Assembly: GCF_002614725.1 (NCBI RefSeq)
Contig: NZ_MRZN01000008.1
Span: forward strand, 1-64,000
Source of the DNA: Staphylococcus edaphicus
Lineage (GTDB): Bacteria; Bacillota; Bacilli; Staphylococcales; Staphylococcaceae
Direction of reading: 5' to 3'
DNA: 64,000 nt
The first letter of the stretch is position 1, and each line of letters begins with the position of its first letter. Positions 1 through 9,032 of the stretch are shown piece after piece. The translations under genes and the position numbers were made by a program. The notes under the pieces are model-generated. The model saw nothing but the letters and a program-made list of their open reading frames with translations. It did not search any database and was not told the origin of the DNA.

Positions 1-11
1 TTTGTGTAATA

Positions 12-109
12 TTGGCAGTGATTTATGCCGACTCCTGCGGGAATAGCACTAGCCGAAGACTACAGGCTAAGGCAGTGCCCGCGGAAAGCGTGCATAAAAA
101 AACTGCCAA
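12..109. repeat. Long imperfect palindrome, dispersed intergenic repeat type
   Basis: The ends pair (TTGGCAGT at 12-19 with ACTGCCAA at 102-109). Nested arms follow: TTATGC with GCATAA, GCGGG (37-41) with CCCGC (78-82), and GCACT/TAGCC (46-54) with GGCTA/AGTGC (65-78). The whole element would fold into one long rod as DNA or RNA. GC content is clearly above the surrounding AT-rich sequence. Elements beginning with a GACTCC-like core and ending in a GCGTGC-like core recur between genes in staphylococci, as far as I remember; copy number could not be checked. It may act as a terminator for the gene upstream of the window. Confidence 0.7.
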
Positions 110-165
110 CAAAGTCGTAGACTTTGTTGACAGTCTGAAACCATACTGAATATTCAGTATGGTTT
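107..165. repeat. Two further perfect palindromes in tandem
   Basis: CAACAAAGTC (107-116) and GACTTTGTTG (120-129) form a perfect 10-bp stem with a 3-nt loop. Directly after it, 138-165 is a perfect 28-bp palindrome centred on GAATATTC. With the preceding rod this makes three stacked hairpins in about 155 bp. The first stem shares CAA with the end of the preceding palindrome, so the folds compete there. Confidence 0.75.
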
Positions 166-378
166 ATGAATAACGATATAAATCGATTTGTCACTCTTTG
201 CCTATGCCTAGAGATTCATATTCAGTGTAATTTATACTTATATTATTAAGGGGTTTATGGTAAAATATATAAAGTTAAATTTAAGTACATACGTAAACGA
301 ATTGCATATATGCAAGAAGAAAGAGAAAAGATAAATTGTACATAGTCATGCAATTATTAAATTACTTTTAAAATGTAT

Positions 379-408
379 AATCAGTCAAAGTTGACTGATT
401 TATTTTAT
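379..408 (+). terminator. Palindromic hairpin upstream of trmR
   Basis: AATCAGTCAA (379-388) pairs with TTGACTGATT (391-400) around a 2-base centre, followed by a T-rich run (TTATTTTATT). It looks like an intrinsic terminator or a leader hairpin. It stands about 50 bp before the trmR start. The stretch 166-378 contains no ORF that I can support. Confidence 0.5.
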
Positions 409-455
409 TGTTTAATGCTTATGTATTATTTTACAAATGAAGGAAGTTTTGAAAA

Positions 456-1097
456 ATGGATAACAATCAATCCTATTTATTGAATTTACATACGCAAACG
501 GATGTAAATATTGAGGCTCTAAGAACATATGCAGAAGCTAATAAAGTACCAATTGTAGATAAGCTAACTTTGGATATGATAAAACAATTGATTAGATTAC
601 ATAAACCTCAAAATATTTTAGAAATTGGTACTGCCATTGGTTATAGTGCAATGCAGTTTGCATCTGTTTCCAAGGATATAAATATTACGACTATTGAACG
701 TGACTCTGAAATGCAACTTAAAGCTAAGGAAAATATAGAAAAATACTGCCTTTCCAATCAAATTAGGCTAGTCGAAGGTGATGCGTTAGAGCAATTTTCA
801 AATGTCAATGATAGAGCTTATGATATGATATTTATTGATGCTGCTAAAGCGCAGTCTAAGAAGTTTTTCGAACTCTATACACCACTATTAAAAGAGGGTG
901 GTATAGTTATTACCGACAATGTGCTATATCATGGCTTTGTTTCTGATATTTCAGTTGTACGTACTCGGAATGTCCGACAAATGGTAAAAAGAGTGATTGA
1001 ATATAATGAATGGCTTATGAATAATGAATCATATACAACTAATTTTTTAAATATGGATGATGGCTTAGCAATTTCAATTAAAGGAGAATCAAAATGA
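456..1097 (+). CDS. trmR: tRNA 5-hydroxyuridine methyltransferase (TrmR/YrrM)
   Basis: This is a class I SAM-dependent O-methyltransferase of 213 aa. Motif I (LEIGTAIG) is at residues 55-62, an acidic motif follows (TTIERD), and the family's FIDAAK block lies near residue 125. The B. subtilis homologue YrrM methylates 5-hydroxyuridine to 5-methoxyuridine at tRNA position 34. The next two genes encode the hydroxylase proteins of the same pathway, which supports this role over the generic caffeoyl-CoA-methyltransferase label. The ATG follows an AAGGAAG ribosome site. The stop overlaps the next start by four bases, so the three genes are probably co-translated. Confidence 0.9.
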   Translation: MDNNQSYLLNLHTQTDVNIEALRTYAEANKVPIVDKLTLDMIKQLIRLHKPQNILEIGTAIGYSAMQFASVSKDINITTIERDSEMQLKAKENIEKYCLSNQIRLVEGDALEQFSNVNDRAYDMIFIDAAKAQSKKFFELYTPLLKEGGIVITDNVLYHGFVSDISVVRTRNVRQMVKRVIEYNEWLMNNESYTTNFLNMDDGLAISIKGESK

Positions 1098-2017
1098 CAG
1101 AATTATTAGTTACACCAAAATCTGTTAAACATATTGAAACATTAATTGAAAAAGGTGCAGATGCATTTGTCATTGGTGAACAGAAATTTGGTTTGAGGTT
1201 AGCTGGTGAATTTAATAAAACTGCAATGATTGAAGCTGTGGATATGATTCACCACAATGGTAAAAAAGCATATGCGGCTGTAAATGGTATATTTCATAAT
1301 TATCATTTAAATGCACTCGAAGATTATATTCAATTTCTTCACGAAATAAAAGTTGATCGAATTATCTTCGGCGATCCAGCAGTGGTTATGTTTGTTAAAC
1401 AGCAAGCAAATCCAATTGCATTAAATTGGGATGCAGAAGCGTTAGTTACTAATCACTTTCAATGTAATTATTGGGGACAAAAAGGTGCTGCACGTGCACA
1501 ACTTGCTAGAGAACTCAGTTTAGATGAAATACTCAATATAAAAGCACATGCTAACGTTGAAATTGAAGTTCAGGTACATGGCATGACCTGTATGTTCCAA
1601 TCAAAACGCATGTTATTAGGTAACTATTATACTTTTCAAGAACGGCAAATGAAAATTAAGCGCAACATTGATGAGCGTAGCTTATTATTATATGACGAAG
1701 AACGTGATAATAAATATCCTGTTTATGAAGATTATAATGGCACCCATATTATGTCACCGAACGATATTTGTCTAATAGAAGAATTAGAGCCCTTACTAGA
1801 TGCTGGCATAGACTCCCTTAAAATAGACGGCATATTGCAATCAGAAAATTATATTAATGTTTGTACTGAACAATATAGAGAAGCAATAGATTTGTATAAT
1901 GAGGATCCAGAAGCCTATGAAGATGAAAAGTTTATGCTTGTTGATCCAATAGAAGCCATACAACCGGAACACCGTCCATTTGACGAAGGTTTCTTATTTA
2001 AACAGACAGTATATTAA
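1094..2017 (+). CDS. trhP1: Peptidase U32-like tRNA hydroxylation protein, small subunit (TrhP1/YrrN)
   Basis: This is a 307-aa U32-family protein. Despite the family name, the Bacillus pair YrrN/YrrO (TrhP1/TrhP2) acts in prephenate-dependent hydroxylation of tRNA U34. The U32 signature region is present near residues 158-176 but degenerate: one Cys (C166) remains and the position of the second signature Cys is occupied by another residue, unlike the downstream paralogue. It overlaps trmR by four bases and is followed after 13 bases by trhP2. Partner or scaffold work with TrhP2 is an inference from the missing cysteines and the pairing. Confidence 0.88.
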   Translation: MTELLVTPKSVKHIETLIEKGADAFVIGEQKFGLRLAGEFNKTAMIEAVDMIHHNGKKAYAAVNGIFHNYHLNALEDYIQFLHEIKVDRIIFGDPAVVMFVKQQANPIALNWDAEALVTNHFQCNYWGQKGAARAQLARELSLDEILNIKAHANVEIEVQVHGMTCMFQSKRMLLGNYYTFQERQMKIKRNIDERSLLLYDEERDNKYPVYEDYNGTHIMSPNDICLIEELEPLLDAGIDSLKIDGILQSENYINVCTEQYREAIDLYNEDPEAYEDEKFMLVDPIEAIQPEHRPFDEGFLFKQTVY

Positions 2018-2030
2018 TGGAGGTTGACGA

Positions 2031-3299
2031 GTGAAAATTTTAGAAGAAATTAATGTTCAAAATAAACCTAAAATGAAAAAGCCCGAACTACTAGCACCAG
2101 CAGGTAACTTAGAGAAACTTAAAATCGCCATTCACTATGGTGCTGATGCTGTTTTTCTAGGTGGCCAAGAATATGGATTGAGGTCAAATGCTGACAATTT
2201 TACAATGGCAGAAATTAAAGAAGGCGTGACATTTGCCAAAAGTTATGGCGCTAAAATTTATGTCACTACAAATATCATTGCACATGATGAAAACATGGAT
2301 GGGTTAGATAGCTATTTACGCGATTTAGCATTAACTGGTGCTACTGGAATTATCGTAGCTGATCCTCTTATTATTGAGACTTGTAAAAAAGTTGCACCGG
2401 AATTAGAAATTCATCTCTCAACGCAACAATCACTTTCTAATTATAAAGCTGTAGAGTTTTGGAAAGAAGAAGGATTGGATAGAGTTGTTTTAGCGCGTGA
2501 AACGGGTGCGATGGAAATGAAAGAGATGAAAGAAAAAGTTGATATAGAAATTGAATCTTTTATTCATGGCGCAATGTGTATTGCATATTCAGGAAGGTGT
2601 ACGTTAAGTAATCATATGACAGCTCGAGATTCAAATCGTGGCGGTTGTTGCCAAAGTTGTCGCTGGGATTATGATTTATTACAAGTTGATTCTGAAGGAG
2701 AATTAGATTTATACTATGGTGATAAAGAAGTTGCACCTTTTGCTATGAGTCCAAAGGATTTGAAATTAATAGAAGCGATTCCTAATATGATGGATATTGG
2801 TGTGGATTCATTAAAAATAGAGGGGCGTATGAAATCAATCCATTATATTGCTACGGTTGTCTCAGTGTATAGAAAAGTTATTGATGCTTATGCTAAAGAC
2901 CCTGATAACTTTAAAATCAAACCAGAATGGTTAATTGAATTAGATAAATGTGCAAATAGGGATACTGCTTCTGCATTTATTGAAGGTACACCTGGTTATG
3001 AAGAGCAAATGTTTGGATTGCAAAATAAGAAAAACTCTAATTATGATTTTTGTGGATTAGTATTGGATTATGATATAGAATCAAAAATTGCTACAATACA
3101 ACAACGTAATAAATTTGAGCCTGGGCAAGAAATTGAATTTTTCGGACCAGAAATTGATACTTTTCGACAAGTTGTGGAAACAATTTATGATGAAGAGGGT
3201 AATGAACTTGATGCTGCACGACATCCATTGCAGATTGTTCAAATTAAAGTCGATTATCCAATTTATGCGAATAATATGATGAGAAAGGAAATTGGGTAA
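2031..3299 (+). CDS. trhP2: Peptidase U32-like tRNA hydroxylation protein, large subunit (TrhP2/YrrO)
   Basis: The protein is 422 aa with a complete U32 signature at residues 175-193 (E175, G180, C183, C190). Further cysteines C206, C207 and C210 follow; such clusters bind an iron-sulfur cluster in this family. A C-terminal beta-rich domain is present from about residue 340, typical of the longer member of the pair. The start is GTG at 2031, with GGAGG ten bases upstream. Its TAA shares a base with the udk start. With TrmR it should convert U34 to 5-hydroxyuridine and then 5-methoxyuridine, widening wobble decoding. Confidence 0.9.
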   Translation: MKILEEINVQNKPKMKKPELLAPAGNLEKLKIAIHYGADAVFLGGQEYGLRSNADNFTMAEIKEGVTFAKSYGAKIYVTTNIIAHDENMDGLDSYLRDLALTGATGIIVADPLIIETCKKVAPELEIHLSTQQSLSNYKAVEFWKEEGLDRVVLARETGAMEMKEMKEKVDIEIESFIHGAMCIAYSGRCTLSNHMTARDSNRGGCCQSCRWDYDLLQVDSEGELDLYYGDKEVAPFAMSPKDLKLIEAIPNMMDIGVDSLKIEGRMKSIHYIATVVSVYRKVIDAYAKDPDNFKIKPEWLIELDKCANRDTASAFIEGTPGYEEQMFGLQNKKNSNYDFCGLVLDYDIESKIATIQQRNKFEPGQEIEFFGPEIDTFRQVVETIYDEEGNELDAARHPLQIVQIKVDYPIYANNMMRKEIG

Positions 3300-3922
3300 T
3301 GAAAAACACAACAATTATTGGTATAGCCGGTGGTTCTGGATCAGGAAAAACATCAGTTACAAATGAAATAATGAAAAATTTAGAAGGTCATAGTGTTGCA
3401 CTATTGGCTCAAGACTATTATTATAAAGACCAATCACATTTAACTTTTGATGAACGTTTAGAAACCAATTACGACCATCCATTTGCATTTGATAACGATT
3501 TATTAATCGATAATTTGAATGACTTGAGAAATGGTAAACAGGTTGAAGTGCCAACATATGACTATTCAAATCATACGAGAAGTAAGGAAACGATTGCATT
3601 TGAGCCAAAAGATGTTATTATCGTAGAAGGCATATTTGCACTTGAAAACAAAACATTAAGAGATTTAATGGATGTCAAAATTTATGTTGATACCGATGCT
3701 GACCTGAGAATTTTAAGACGTCTTCTTCGTGATACTGAAGAAAGAGGACGCACAATGGAATCTGTTGTTAATCAATATCTCAATGTTGTTAGACCTATGC
3801 ATAATCAATTCATAGAACCTACTAAAAGATATGCAGATATTATTATACCCGAAGGTGGCAGTAATAAAGTAGCAATCGATATAATGACGACTAAGATTCA
3901 AACTTTAGTAAGTAAACAATAG
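3299..3922 (+). CDS. udk: Uridine/cytidine kinase
   Basis: Udk phosphorylates uridine and cytidine to UMP and CMP in pyrimidine salvage. The 207-aa length is normal. A P-loop (GGSGSGKT) is at residues 11-18, followed by the QDYYYKD segment and the DHPFAFD motif typical of uridine kinases. Translation starts at the ATG that overlaps the trhP2 stop codon, so expression is probably coupled. greA follows after 27 bases with its own AAAGGAAG ribosome site. Confidence 0.95.
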   Translation: MKNTTIIGIAGGSGSGKTSVTNEIMKNLEGHSVALLAQDYYYKDQSHLTFDERLETNYDHPFAFDNDLLIDNLNDLRNGKQVEVPTYDYSNHTRSKETIAFEPKDVIIVEGIFALENKTLRDLMDVKIYVDTDADLRILRRLLRDTEERGRTMESVVNQYLNVVRPMHNQFIEPTKRYADIIIPEGGSNKVAIDIMTTKIQTLVSKQ

Positions 3923-3949
3923 TATTTATAAGTAAAGGAAGATGACATA

Positions 3950-4426
3950 ATGGAAAATCAAAAACAATATCCAATGACTCAAGAAGGTTTTGAGAAATTA
4001 GAACAAGAGCTTGAAGAATTAAAAACAGTCAAACGACCTGAAGTCGTTGAAAAAATTAAAGTTGCACGTTCTTTTGGTGATTTATCTGAGAACTCAGAGT
4101 ATGATGCAGCTAAAGATGAACAAGGTTTCATTGAGCAAGATATCCAACGTGTAGAACACATGTTGCGCAATGCACTTATAATAGAAGATACAGGTGATAA
4201 TAACGAAGTTCAACTTGGTAAAACAGTTACAATTGTTGAATTACCTGGTGAAGAAGAGGAAGAGTATCAAATCGTTGGTTCTGCGGAATCTGATGCATTT
4301 AAAGGTAAGATTTCCAATGAATCGCCTATGGCTAAAAGTTTAATTGGCAAAAAATTAGATGATGAAGTACGCGTTTCTCTACCTAATGGTGGGGAAATCA
4401 ACGTTAAAATAGTAAACATCAAATAA
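3950..4426 (+). CDS. greA: Transcription elongation factor GreA
   Basis: GreA rescues backtracked RNA polymerase by stimulating cleavage of the transcript 3' end. The 158-aa protein has the N-terminal coiled coil (residues 1-75, with the loop block [13 protein letters not shown]) and the C-terminal FKBP-like domain (residues 85-158) ending in the usual [10 protein letters not shown] segment. A strong terminator directly follows, so this closes the transcription unit that begins at trmR. Confidence 0.97.
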   Translation: MENQKQYPMTQEGFEKLEQELEELKTVKRPEVVEKIKVARSFGDLSENSEYDAAKDEQGFIEQDIQRVEHMLRNALIIEDTGDNNEVQLGKTVTIVELPGEEEEEYQIVGSAESDAFKGKISNESPMAKSLIGKKLDDEVRVSLPNGGEINVKIVNIK

Positions 4427-4431
4427 GTAAA

Positions 4432-4480
4432 TGTAAAATTCCCCCATACATGTCATATGTGTGGGGGATTTTACACTTTA
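4432..4480 (+). terminator. Intrinsic terminator after greA
   Basis: A near-perfect stem of about 20 bp runs from TGTAAAATTCCCCC to GGGGGATTTTACA, closed by a short loop around GTC. The arms are flanked by A-rich sequence 5' and a T-containing run 3', so it may work in both directions. Confidence 0.85.
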
Positions 4481-4721
4481 ATGAAATATTTCTATACTTG
4501 TTGGCTTTATTCTGATAAATTGATAACAATTATTATTTTATTTGATTTACACAATTTTAAAAAGCATAATTTAAGTCAAATTTGGATTTTATTATAACCA
4601 ATGATAATTATTTGCTATTAAACAGAATTTTATAATAAGTGATATAATAGAAATGTTGAACGTACAACTTAGTTTGAAATTATAATTAGTTGTGCTTATT
4701 GAATAAAGGGGGGCAACGTTT

Positions 4722-5456
4722 CTGGAATATAAAATAATAAATGAACAAACCATTATGATTTATTTTGAAGCTCAAATAGATCCTGATACTTTCAAAGAAG
4801 TACAGTATATAGCGCAATACATTAAAGATCAAAAAAATGAAGCAATAATTGAAATAATACCTTCATATCGCGCTATTATGTTAAATATTGATATAACACA
4901 AAGTGATGTAACAGAAGTTGTGAACGCATTAAACTTAGACAAGATTGATAAATTAGCAGGAAAGACAACATATCCGCAGCCAAGAATTTTACATATTCCG
5001 GTTTATTATGGTGGTAAATGCGGGCCAGATTTAGAAGAGGTCGCACAACATAATCAATTAACTAATGAGGAAGTTATAGCTTTACATACAGAAAACGCTT
5101 ACTTAATATATATGCTTGGTTTTATGCCGGGATTTCCATTTTTAGGTGGTCTAAATAAACAATTACATACACCTAGGAGAAAAGAACCTAGAACAAATAT
5201 ACCTATGGGTTCTGTTGGTATAGCGAATAATCAAACAGGATTATATCCGAAATCATCACCAGGTGGTTGGCAGATTATCGGACAGACACCCATACAAGTC
5301 TTTGATATCAATCGAAGACCAATGTGTTTATATAACGCGGGTGATTACATTAAATTTTATGCAATTGATGCAGATACATTAACTCAAATAGAACAAGAAC
5401 AAGAACGTAATCAATTTGATATCGAGAAGTGGGTGAGCGTAGATTATGAGCATTAA
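4722..5456 (+). CDS. pxpB: 5-oxoprolinase subunit PxpB (KipI family)
   Basis: PxpB and PxpC form the KipI/KipA-like pair of the ATP-dependent bacterial 5-oxoprolinase, which opens pyroglutamate to glutamate. Motifs include LGFMPGFPFLGGL and a GSVGIA...YP.SSPGGW block. The first ATG in frame is at 4755, but 11 upstream codons continue the family's N-terminal strand. A GGGGGG ribosome site at 4708-4713 lies 8 bases before a CTG at 4722, so I choose CTG 4722 (244 aa); with ATG 4755 it is 233 aa. The end overlaps pxpC by 11 bases. The subunit call is firm; the start is uncertain. Confidence 0.85.
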   Translation: MEYKIINEQTIMIYFEAQIDPDTFKEVQYIAQYIKDQKNEAIIEIIPSYRAIMLNIDITQSDVTEVVNALNLDKIDKLAGKTTYPQPRILHIPVYYGGKCGPDLEEVAQHNQLTNEEVIALHTENAYLIYMLGFMPGFPFLGGLNKQLHTPRRKEPRTNIPMGSVGIANNQTGLYPKSSPGGWQIIGQTPIQVFDINRRPMCLYNAGDYIKFYAIDADTLTQIEQEQERNQFDIEKWVSVDYEH

Positions 5457-6447
5457 GATATTAACGTCAGGATTGTTCAGTACAATACAAGATAAAGGTA
5501 GGATTGGCTATCAAAATCAAGGGTTTTCAACAGCAGGTGCATTAGATAACTATGCGATGAGACTTGCACAGACTTTAATAGACAATGAAGGCCCAACTAT
5601 AGAGATTACAATTATTGGACCATCTATTCAATTTTTAGCGGATAATTCATTTGTTATAACCGGTGCACGTTTTAACGCTACGATTAATGATGAGCCTATC
5701 TCTCACCAAACTGTTATTAAAGCGCAAAAAGGAGACATCTTAAAATTGAGTACAGCTGTTCAGGGTGCCCGAGGGTATGTGGCTTTTGGAAAACCTATTG
5801 ATGTACCTTTAATAGCTAATAGTTATGCTACACATACTCGAAGTCAAATTGGAGGATTTAAAGGACGCGCTTTGAAAAAGGGAGATGTAATTACATGTCG
5901 ACAAAATAATGATTATTTATCCCATTTAGGTATAAGTGCATCTATCGACAAGAGCGATCAAGAAACGATACATATCATTGAAGGCCCACAAATAGAACAG
6001 TTCTCGGACGAAGTTAGAGAGACACTAACATCCACAACATTCAAAATTTCTGAAAAATCAGACCGAATGGGATTCCGTTTACAAGGAGAAAATGTAGCAC
6101 CAACTGAAACTGCTGATATCATTTCAGAGCCTGTTGCATTAGGAAGTATTCAAGTACCAAATGATGGAAATCCAATTATCTTATTAAATGATAAACAAAC
6201 TGTGGGTGGATACACGAAAATTGCTACTGTATGTGTGGTTGATTTACCTAAGTTAGTTCAAAAAAAACCAAATGAATCGATCAATTTTCAATGGATAACT
6301 GTTGAAGAAGCAGTAAAAATGCTGGAACAAAGAGAGCAGGACTTTGCTGCTAAACAATTATCAATAAAGAAAAACCCAGTTTTTGAAATAAAAGCGCTAC
6401 GCGTAACATCATCACGTATAAATCGTTTGTTAAAAGGAGAATCATAA
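5446..6447 (+). CDS. pxpC: 5-oxoprolinase subunit PxpC (KipA / allophanate-hydrolase subunit 2 family)
   Basis: This 333-aa protein belongs to the KipA/AHS2 family. Family blocks are visible: QDKGRIGYQNQGFSTAGALD near residue 15, the GARGYVAFG region near residue 107, and the SDRMGFRLQG and GSIQVPNDGNPIIL blocks in the second half. It pairs with PxpB to form the ATP-using part of 5-oxoprolinase. It overlaps pxpB upstream, and its stop shares a base with the accB start. The same two domains form the carboxyltransferase part of urea carboxylase, which matters because biotin carboxylase genes follow. Confidence 0.9.
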   Translation: MSIKILTSGLFSTIQDKGRIGYQNQGFSTAGALDNYAMRLAQTLIDNEGPTIEITIIGPSIQFLADNSFVITGARFNATINDEPISHQTVIKAQKGDILKLSTAVQGARGYVAFGKPIDVPLIANSYATHTRSQIGGFKGRALKKGDVITCRQNNDYLSHLGISASIDKSDQETIHIIEGPQIEQFSDEVRETLTSTTFKISEKSDRMGFRLQGENVAPTETADIISEPVALGSIQVPNDGNPIILLNDKQTVGGYTKIATVCVVDLPKLVQKKPNESINFQWITVEEAVKMLEQREQDFAAKQLSIKKNPVFEIKALRVTSSRINRLLKGES

Positions 6448-6890
6448 TGAATTTTGAAAAAGTAGAACAGTTAATTAAATTAGTTAAAGATAATGAGGTC
6501 AAAAAATTTAAATACAAAGATTATGAAAATGAAATAGAAATCGATTTTACTGAAGGTAATACGAATCAAATTGCTTCACAGTTAACATCTCAAAGTGATC
6601 AAAGTAGTTCAAAAAATGAAAATACCCAAAATACTTCAACAGATAATAATGCATTGCACCAAATTAAATCGCCAATGGTTGGCACATTTTTCTTACAAGA
6701 TGAAAAGGAATTAACAGATCCAATCATTCAAGTCGGTGATGAAATTAAAAAAGGAGATACAGTCGGATATATTGAAGCTATGAAAGTTCTAAATGAAGTT
6801 ACTAGCGACGTTTCTGGTATTGTAGAAGAAATTTTAGTAGAGCATGGTTCAAATGTTGAATACAATCAACTGATCGTTAACGTGAAATAA
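6447..6890 (+). CDS. accB: Biotin carboxyl carrier protein (AccB-like, operon paralogue)
   Basis: The 147-aa protein has a flexible Ser/Asn/Thr-rich linker (about residues 36-68) and a C-terminal biotinyl domain. The biotinylation motif EAMKVLNE has the target lysine at K113. It carries the carboxyl group between AccC and a carboxyltransferase. Staphylococci normally have another accBC pair for fatty acid synthesis near nusB, so this copy probably serves the Pxp proteins around it; that is inferred from position only. AccC follows after a 22-base gap. Confidence 0.85.
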   Translation: MNFEKVEQLIKLVKDNEVKKFKYKDYENEIEIDFTEGNTNQIASQLTSQSDQSSSKNENTQNTSTDNNALHQIKSPMVGTFFLQDEKELTDPIIQVGDEIKKGDTVGYIEAMKVLNEVTSDVSGIVEEILVEHGSNVEYNQLIVNVK

Positions 6891-6912
6891 GTCGAAAAAA
6901 GGGGTGTTTGTA

Positions 6913-8271
6913 TTGTATCGTTGTCTGATAGCAAATAGAGGAGAAATTGCTGTACGTATCATAAGAGCGTGCAGAGAATTAAATATTGAAACTGTTGCAA
7001 TTTATGCATTGGGTGATGAGTTAAGTTTACATGTGAGTTTAGCCGACCAAGCTATTTGTATAGGCGAAGCAAATCCACTTGAGAGTTATTTAAATCAGGA
7101 ACGGATTATAAGCGCTGCTAAAATTACAGAAGCAAATGCGATTCATCCTGGATACGGTTTCTTGTCTGAAAGTGCGTCTTTTGCGCAAAAAGTAGAAGAA
7201 AATGGTATTTATTTCATAGGTCCGACTAAAACAACAATGGAAATGATGGGTGACAAAATCACGGCGCGACAAACTGTTGATAACGCAGGTGTTCCTATTA
7301 TTCCTGGTTCTACAAGTGCCGTTGAAACAATCGACGAAGTGAAATCCATAGCACAAGATACTGGCTACCCGCTCGTGTTAAAAGCTGCAAGTGGTGGTGG
7401 CGGTAAAGGTATACGTATTGTAAAGTCCGAACAAGAACTACAAAAAGCTTTTAAAGAAGCGAAAAGTGAAGGGAAAAAATATTTTGATGATGCTCGTGTT
7501 TATGTTGAGGCGTTCATACCTGTAGCAAAACACGTTGAAGTTCAAGTTATTGGTGATGGCAAAAATAATTATATTCACTTAGGAGAAAGAGATTGCTCAG
7601 TTCAAAGAAAAAACCAAAAACTAATAGAAGAATCGCCATGTGCCGCAATATCCGATTCAATGCGTGAATCTATGTGTCATGATGCAGTTAAAGTTGCTCG
7701 TGCTTCTAATTATCGAAGTGCAGGTACGATTGAATATTTGGTCACTGATGATGCATATTATTTTATTGAAATGAATGCACGTATTCAAGTAGAACATACC
7801 GTGACAGAGATGAGAACAAATAGAGATCTGTTACAGGCTCAACTGTATCTGATGCAACATGGTCAGTTACCATTCACACAAGATGAAATTCATTTTGATG
7901 GTCATGTTATTGAAGCAAGAATAAATGCAGAAAATCCGGAAAAACAATTTCAACCAACACCAGGCACTGTTGAAGCCTTACATTTACCTCAAGGTTTCAA
8001 TATTCGAGTAGATAGTTTGTTGTACCATGGTTACAAAGTGTCACCTAACTACGATTCATTAGTTGCGAAGGTGATTGTAAAGTCAACTACCAGGCATCTT
8101 GCGATTAAAAAATTAAAAGTTGCACTTGACGAAATGGTCATCGATGGCTTTACAACAACTGCTGATTTCTTATATGCTGTGTTATCATATCCTGAATATG
8201 CAGTAGGAGATGCAAGTAACGTGGATATCAAATTTTTAGATAGACATCAAATAATAAAGGAGGAAGCATAA
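6913..8271 (+). CDS. accC: Biotin carboxylase (AccC-like, operon paralogue)
   Basis: This ATP-grasp enzyme (452 aa) carboxylates biotin on the carrier protein using bicarbonate. It begins with the [18 protein letters not shown] block, has the glycine-rich ATP loop ([13 protein letters not shown]) near residue 160, and the [14 protein letters not shown] active-site block near residue 285. A GTG at 6904 lies inside the AAAAGGGGTG ribosome site, so I prefer TTG at 6913, which gives normal family length. TAATG overlap couples it to pxpA. It is unlikely to be the housekeeping fatty-acid enzyme because no accA/D or nusB context is present. Confidence 0.87.
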   Translation: MYRCLIANRGEIAVRIIRACRELNIETVAIYALGDELSLHVSLADQAICIGEANPLESYLNQERIISAAKITEANAIHPGYGFLSESASFAQKVEENGIYFIGPTKTTMEMMGDKITARQTVDNAGVPIIPGSTSAVETIDEVKSIAQDTGYPLVLKAASGGGGKGIRIVKSEQELQKAFKEAKSEGKKYFDDARVYVEAFIPVAKHVEVQVIGDGKNNYIHLGERDCSVQRKNQKLIEESPCAAISDSMRESMCHDAVKVARASNYRSAGTIEYLVTDDAYYFIEMNARIQVEHTVTEMRTNRDLLQAQLYLMQHGQLPFTQDEIHFDGHVIEARINAENPEKQFQPTPGTVEALHLPQGFNIRVDSLLYHGYKVSPNYDSLVAKVIVKSTTRHLAIKKLKVALDEMVIDGFTTTADFLYAVLSYPEYAVGDASNVDIKFLDRHQIIKEEA

Positions 8272-9029
8272 TGAAAGTAGATTTGAATTGTGATTTAGGA
8301 GAAGCTTTTGGTAATTATTCATTTGGTGGAGATGAAAAAATTATACCGCTTATTACCTCTGCAAATATTGCGTGTGGCTTTCATGCTGGAGATCAATCTG
8401 TCATGAATAATACGGTACAACTTGTTAATGAAAATAATGTTGGTATTGGCGCACATCCAGGACTTCCAGATTTACAAGGATTTGGTCGTAGAAATATGGA
8501 CTTTTCAACAACAGAAATTTATGATATTGTGATTTATCAACTTGGTGCGCTTAATGGTTTTTGTCAAATTCATAATGTCAAAATTAACCATGTTAAGCCA
8601 CATGGTGCACTATATCAGATGGGCGCTAGAGATAAAGATATCGCCCATGCGATTGCTCAAGCAGTCTATGATTTCGATCCTGAAATTATATACATAGGGC
8701 TATCAAATACATTTTTAATTTCTGAAGCTAAACGAGTTGGATTAACTACTGCATCAGAGGTATTTGCCGATAGACGTTATGAAGATGACGGCCAGTTAGT
8801 GAGTAGAAAAGAGAGTGATGCATTAATCACTGATACTAACGAAGCGATTGATCAAGTTGTAAATATGGTCAAATTTCAAAAGGTTATTACGAAACATAAT
8901 AACACGATTGAAATTCAAGCAGATACAATTTGTGTTCATGGAGATGGTGAACATGCTTTGAATTTTGTTTGTAAAATTAAAGAAAGATTAATGAAAGAAG
9001 GCGTTTCAATTACAAGGCTAGGGGGCTAA
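8271..9029 (+). CDS. pxpA: 5-oxoprolinase subunit PxpA (LamB/YcsF family)
   Basis: The protein (252 aa) starts with the family signature [12 protein letters not shown] and continues with [25 protein letters not shown] and HVKPHGALY blocks, all standard for LamB/YcsF. PxpA acts with PxpB and PxpC to hydrolyse 5-oxo-L-proline with ATP. It overlaps the accC stop by one base and is followed three bases later by a transporter gene, so it lies in the same transcript. Confidence 0.92.
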   Translation: MKVDLNCDLGEAFGNYSFGGDEKIIPLITSANIACGFHAGDQSVMNNTVQLVNENNVGIGAHPGLPDLQGFGRRNMDFSTTEIYDIVIYQLGALNGFCQIHNVKINHVKPHGALYQMGARDKDIAHAIAQAVYDFDPEIIYIGLSNTFLISEAKRVGLTTASEVFADRRYEDDGQLVSRKESDALITDTNEAIDQVVNMVKFQKVITKHNNTIEIQADTICVHGDGEHALNFVCKIKERLMKEGVSITRLGG

Positions 9030-9032
9030 TCA

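Noticed and set aside
12-109. tRNA or small structured RNA gene
   Set aside because: The arms do not fit a cloverleaf (no T-arm GTTCRA box or anticodon stem); a dispersed palindrome explains it better.
6447-8271. accB/accC as the housekeeping acetyl-CoA carboxylase pair
   Set aside because: They are embedded between pxp genes with overlapping stops and starts, and staphylococci normally keep the fatty-acid pair near nusB.
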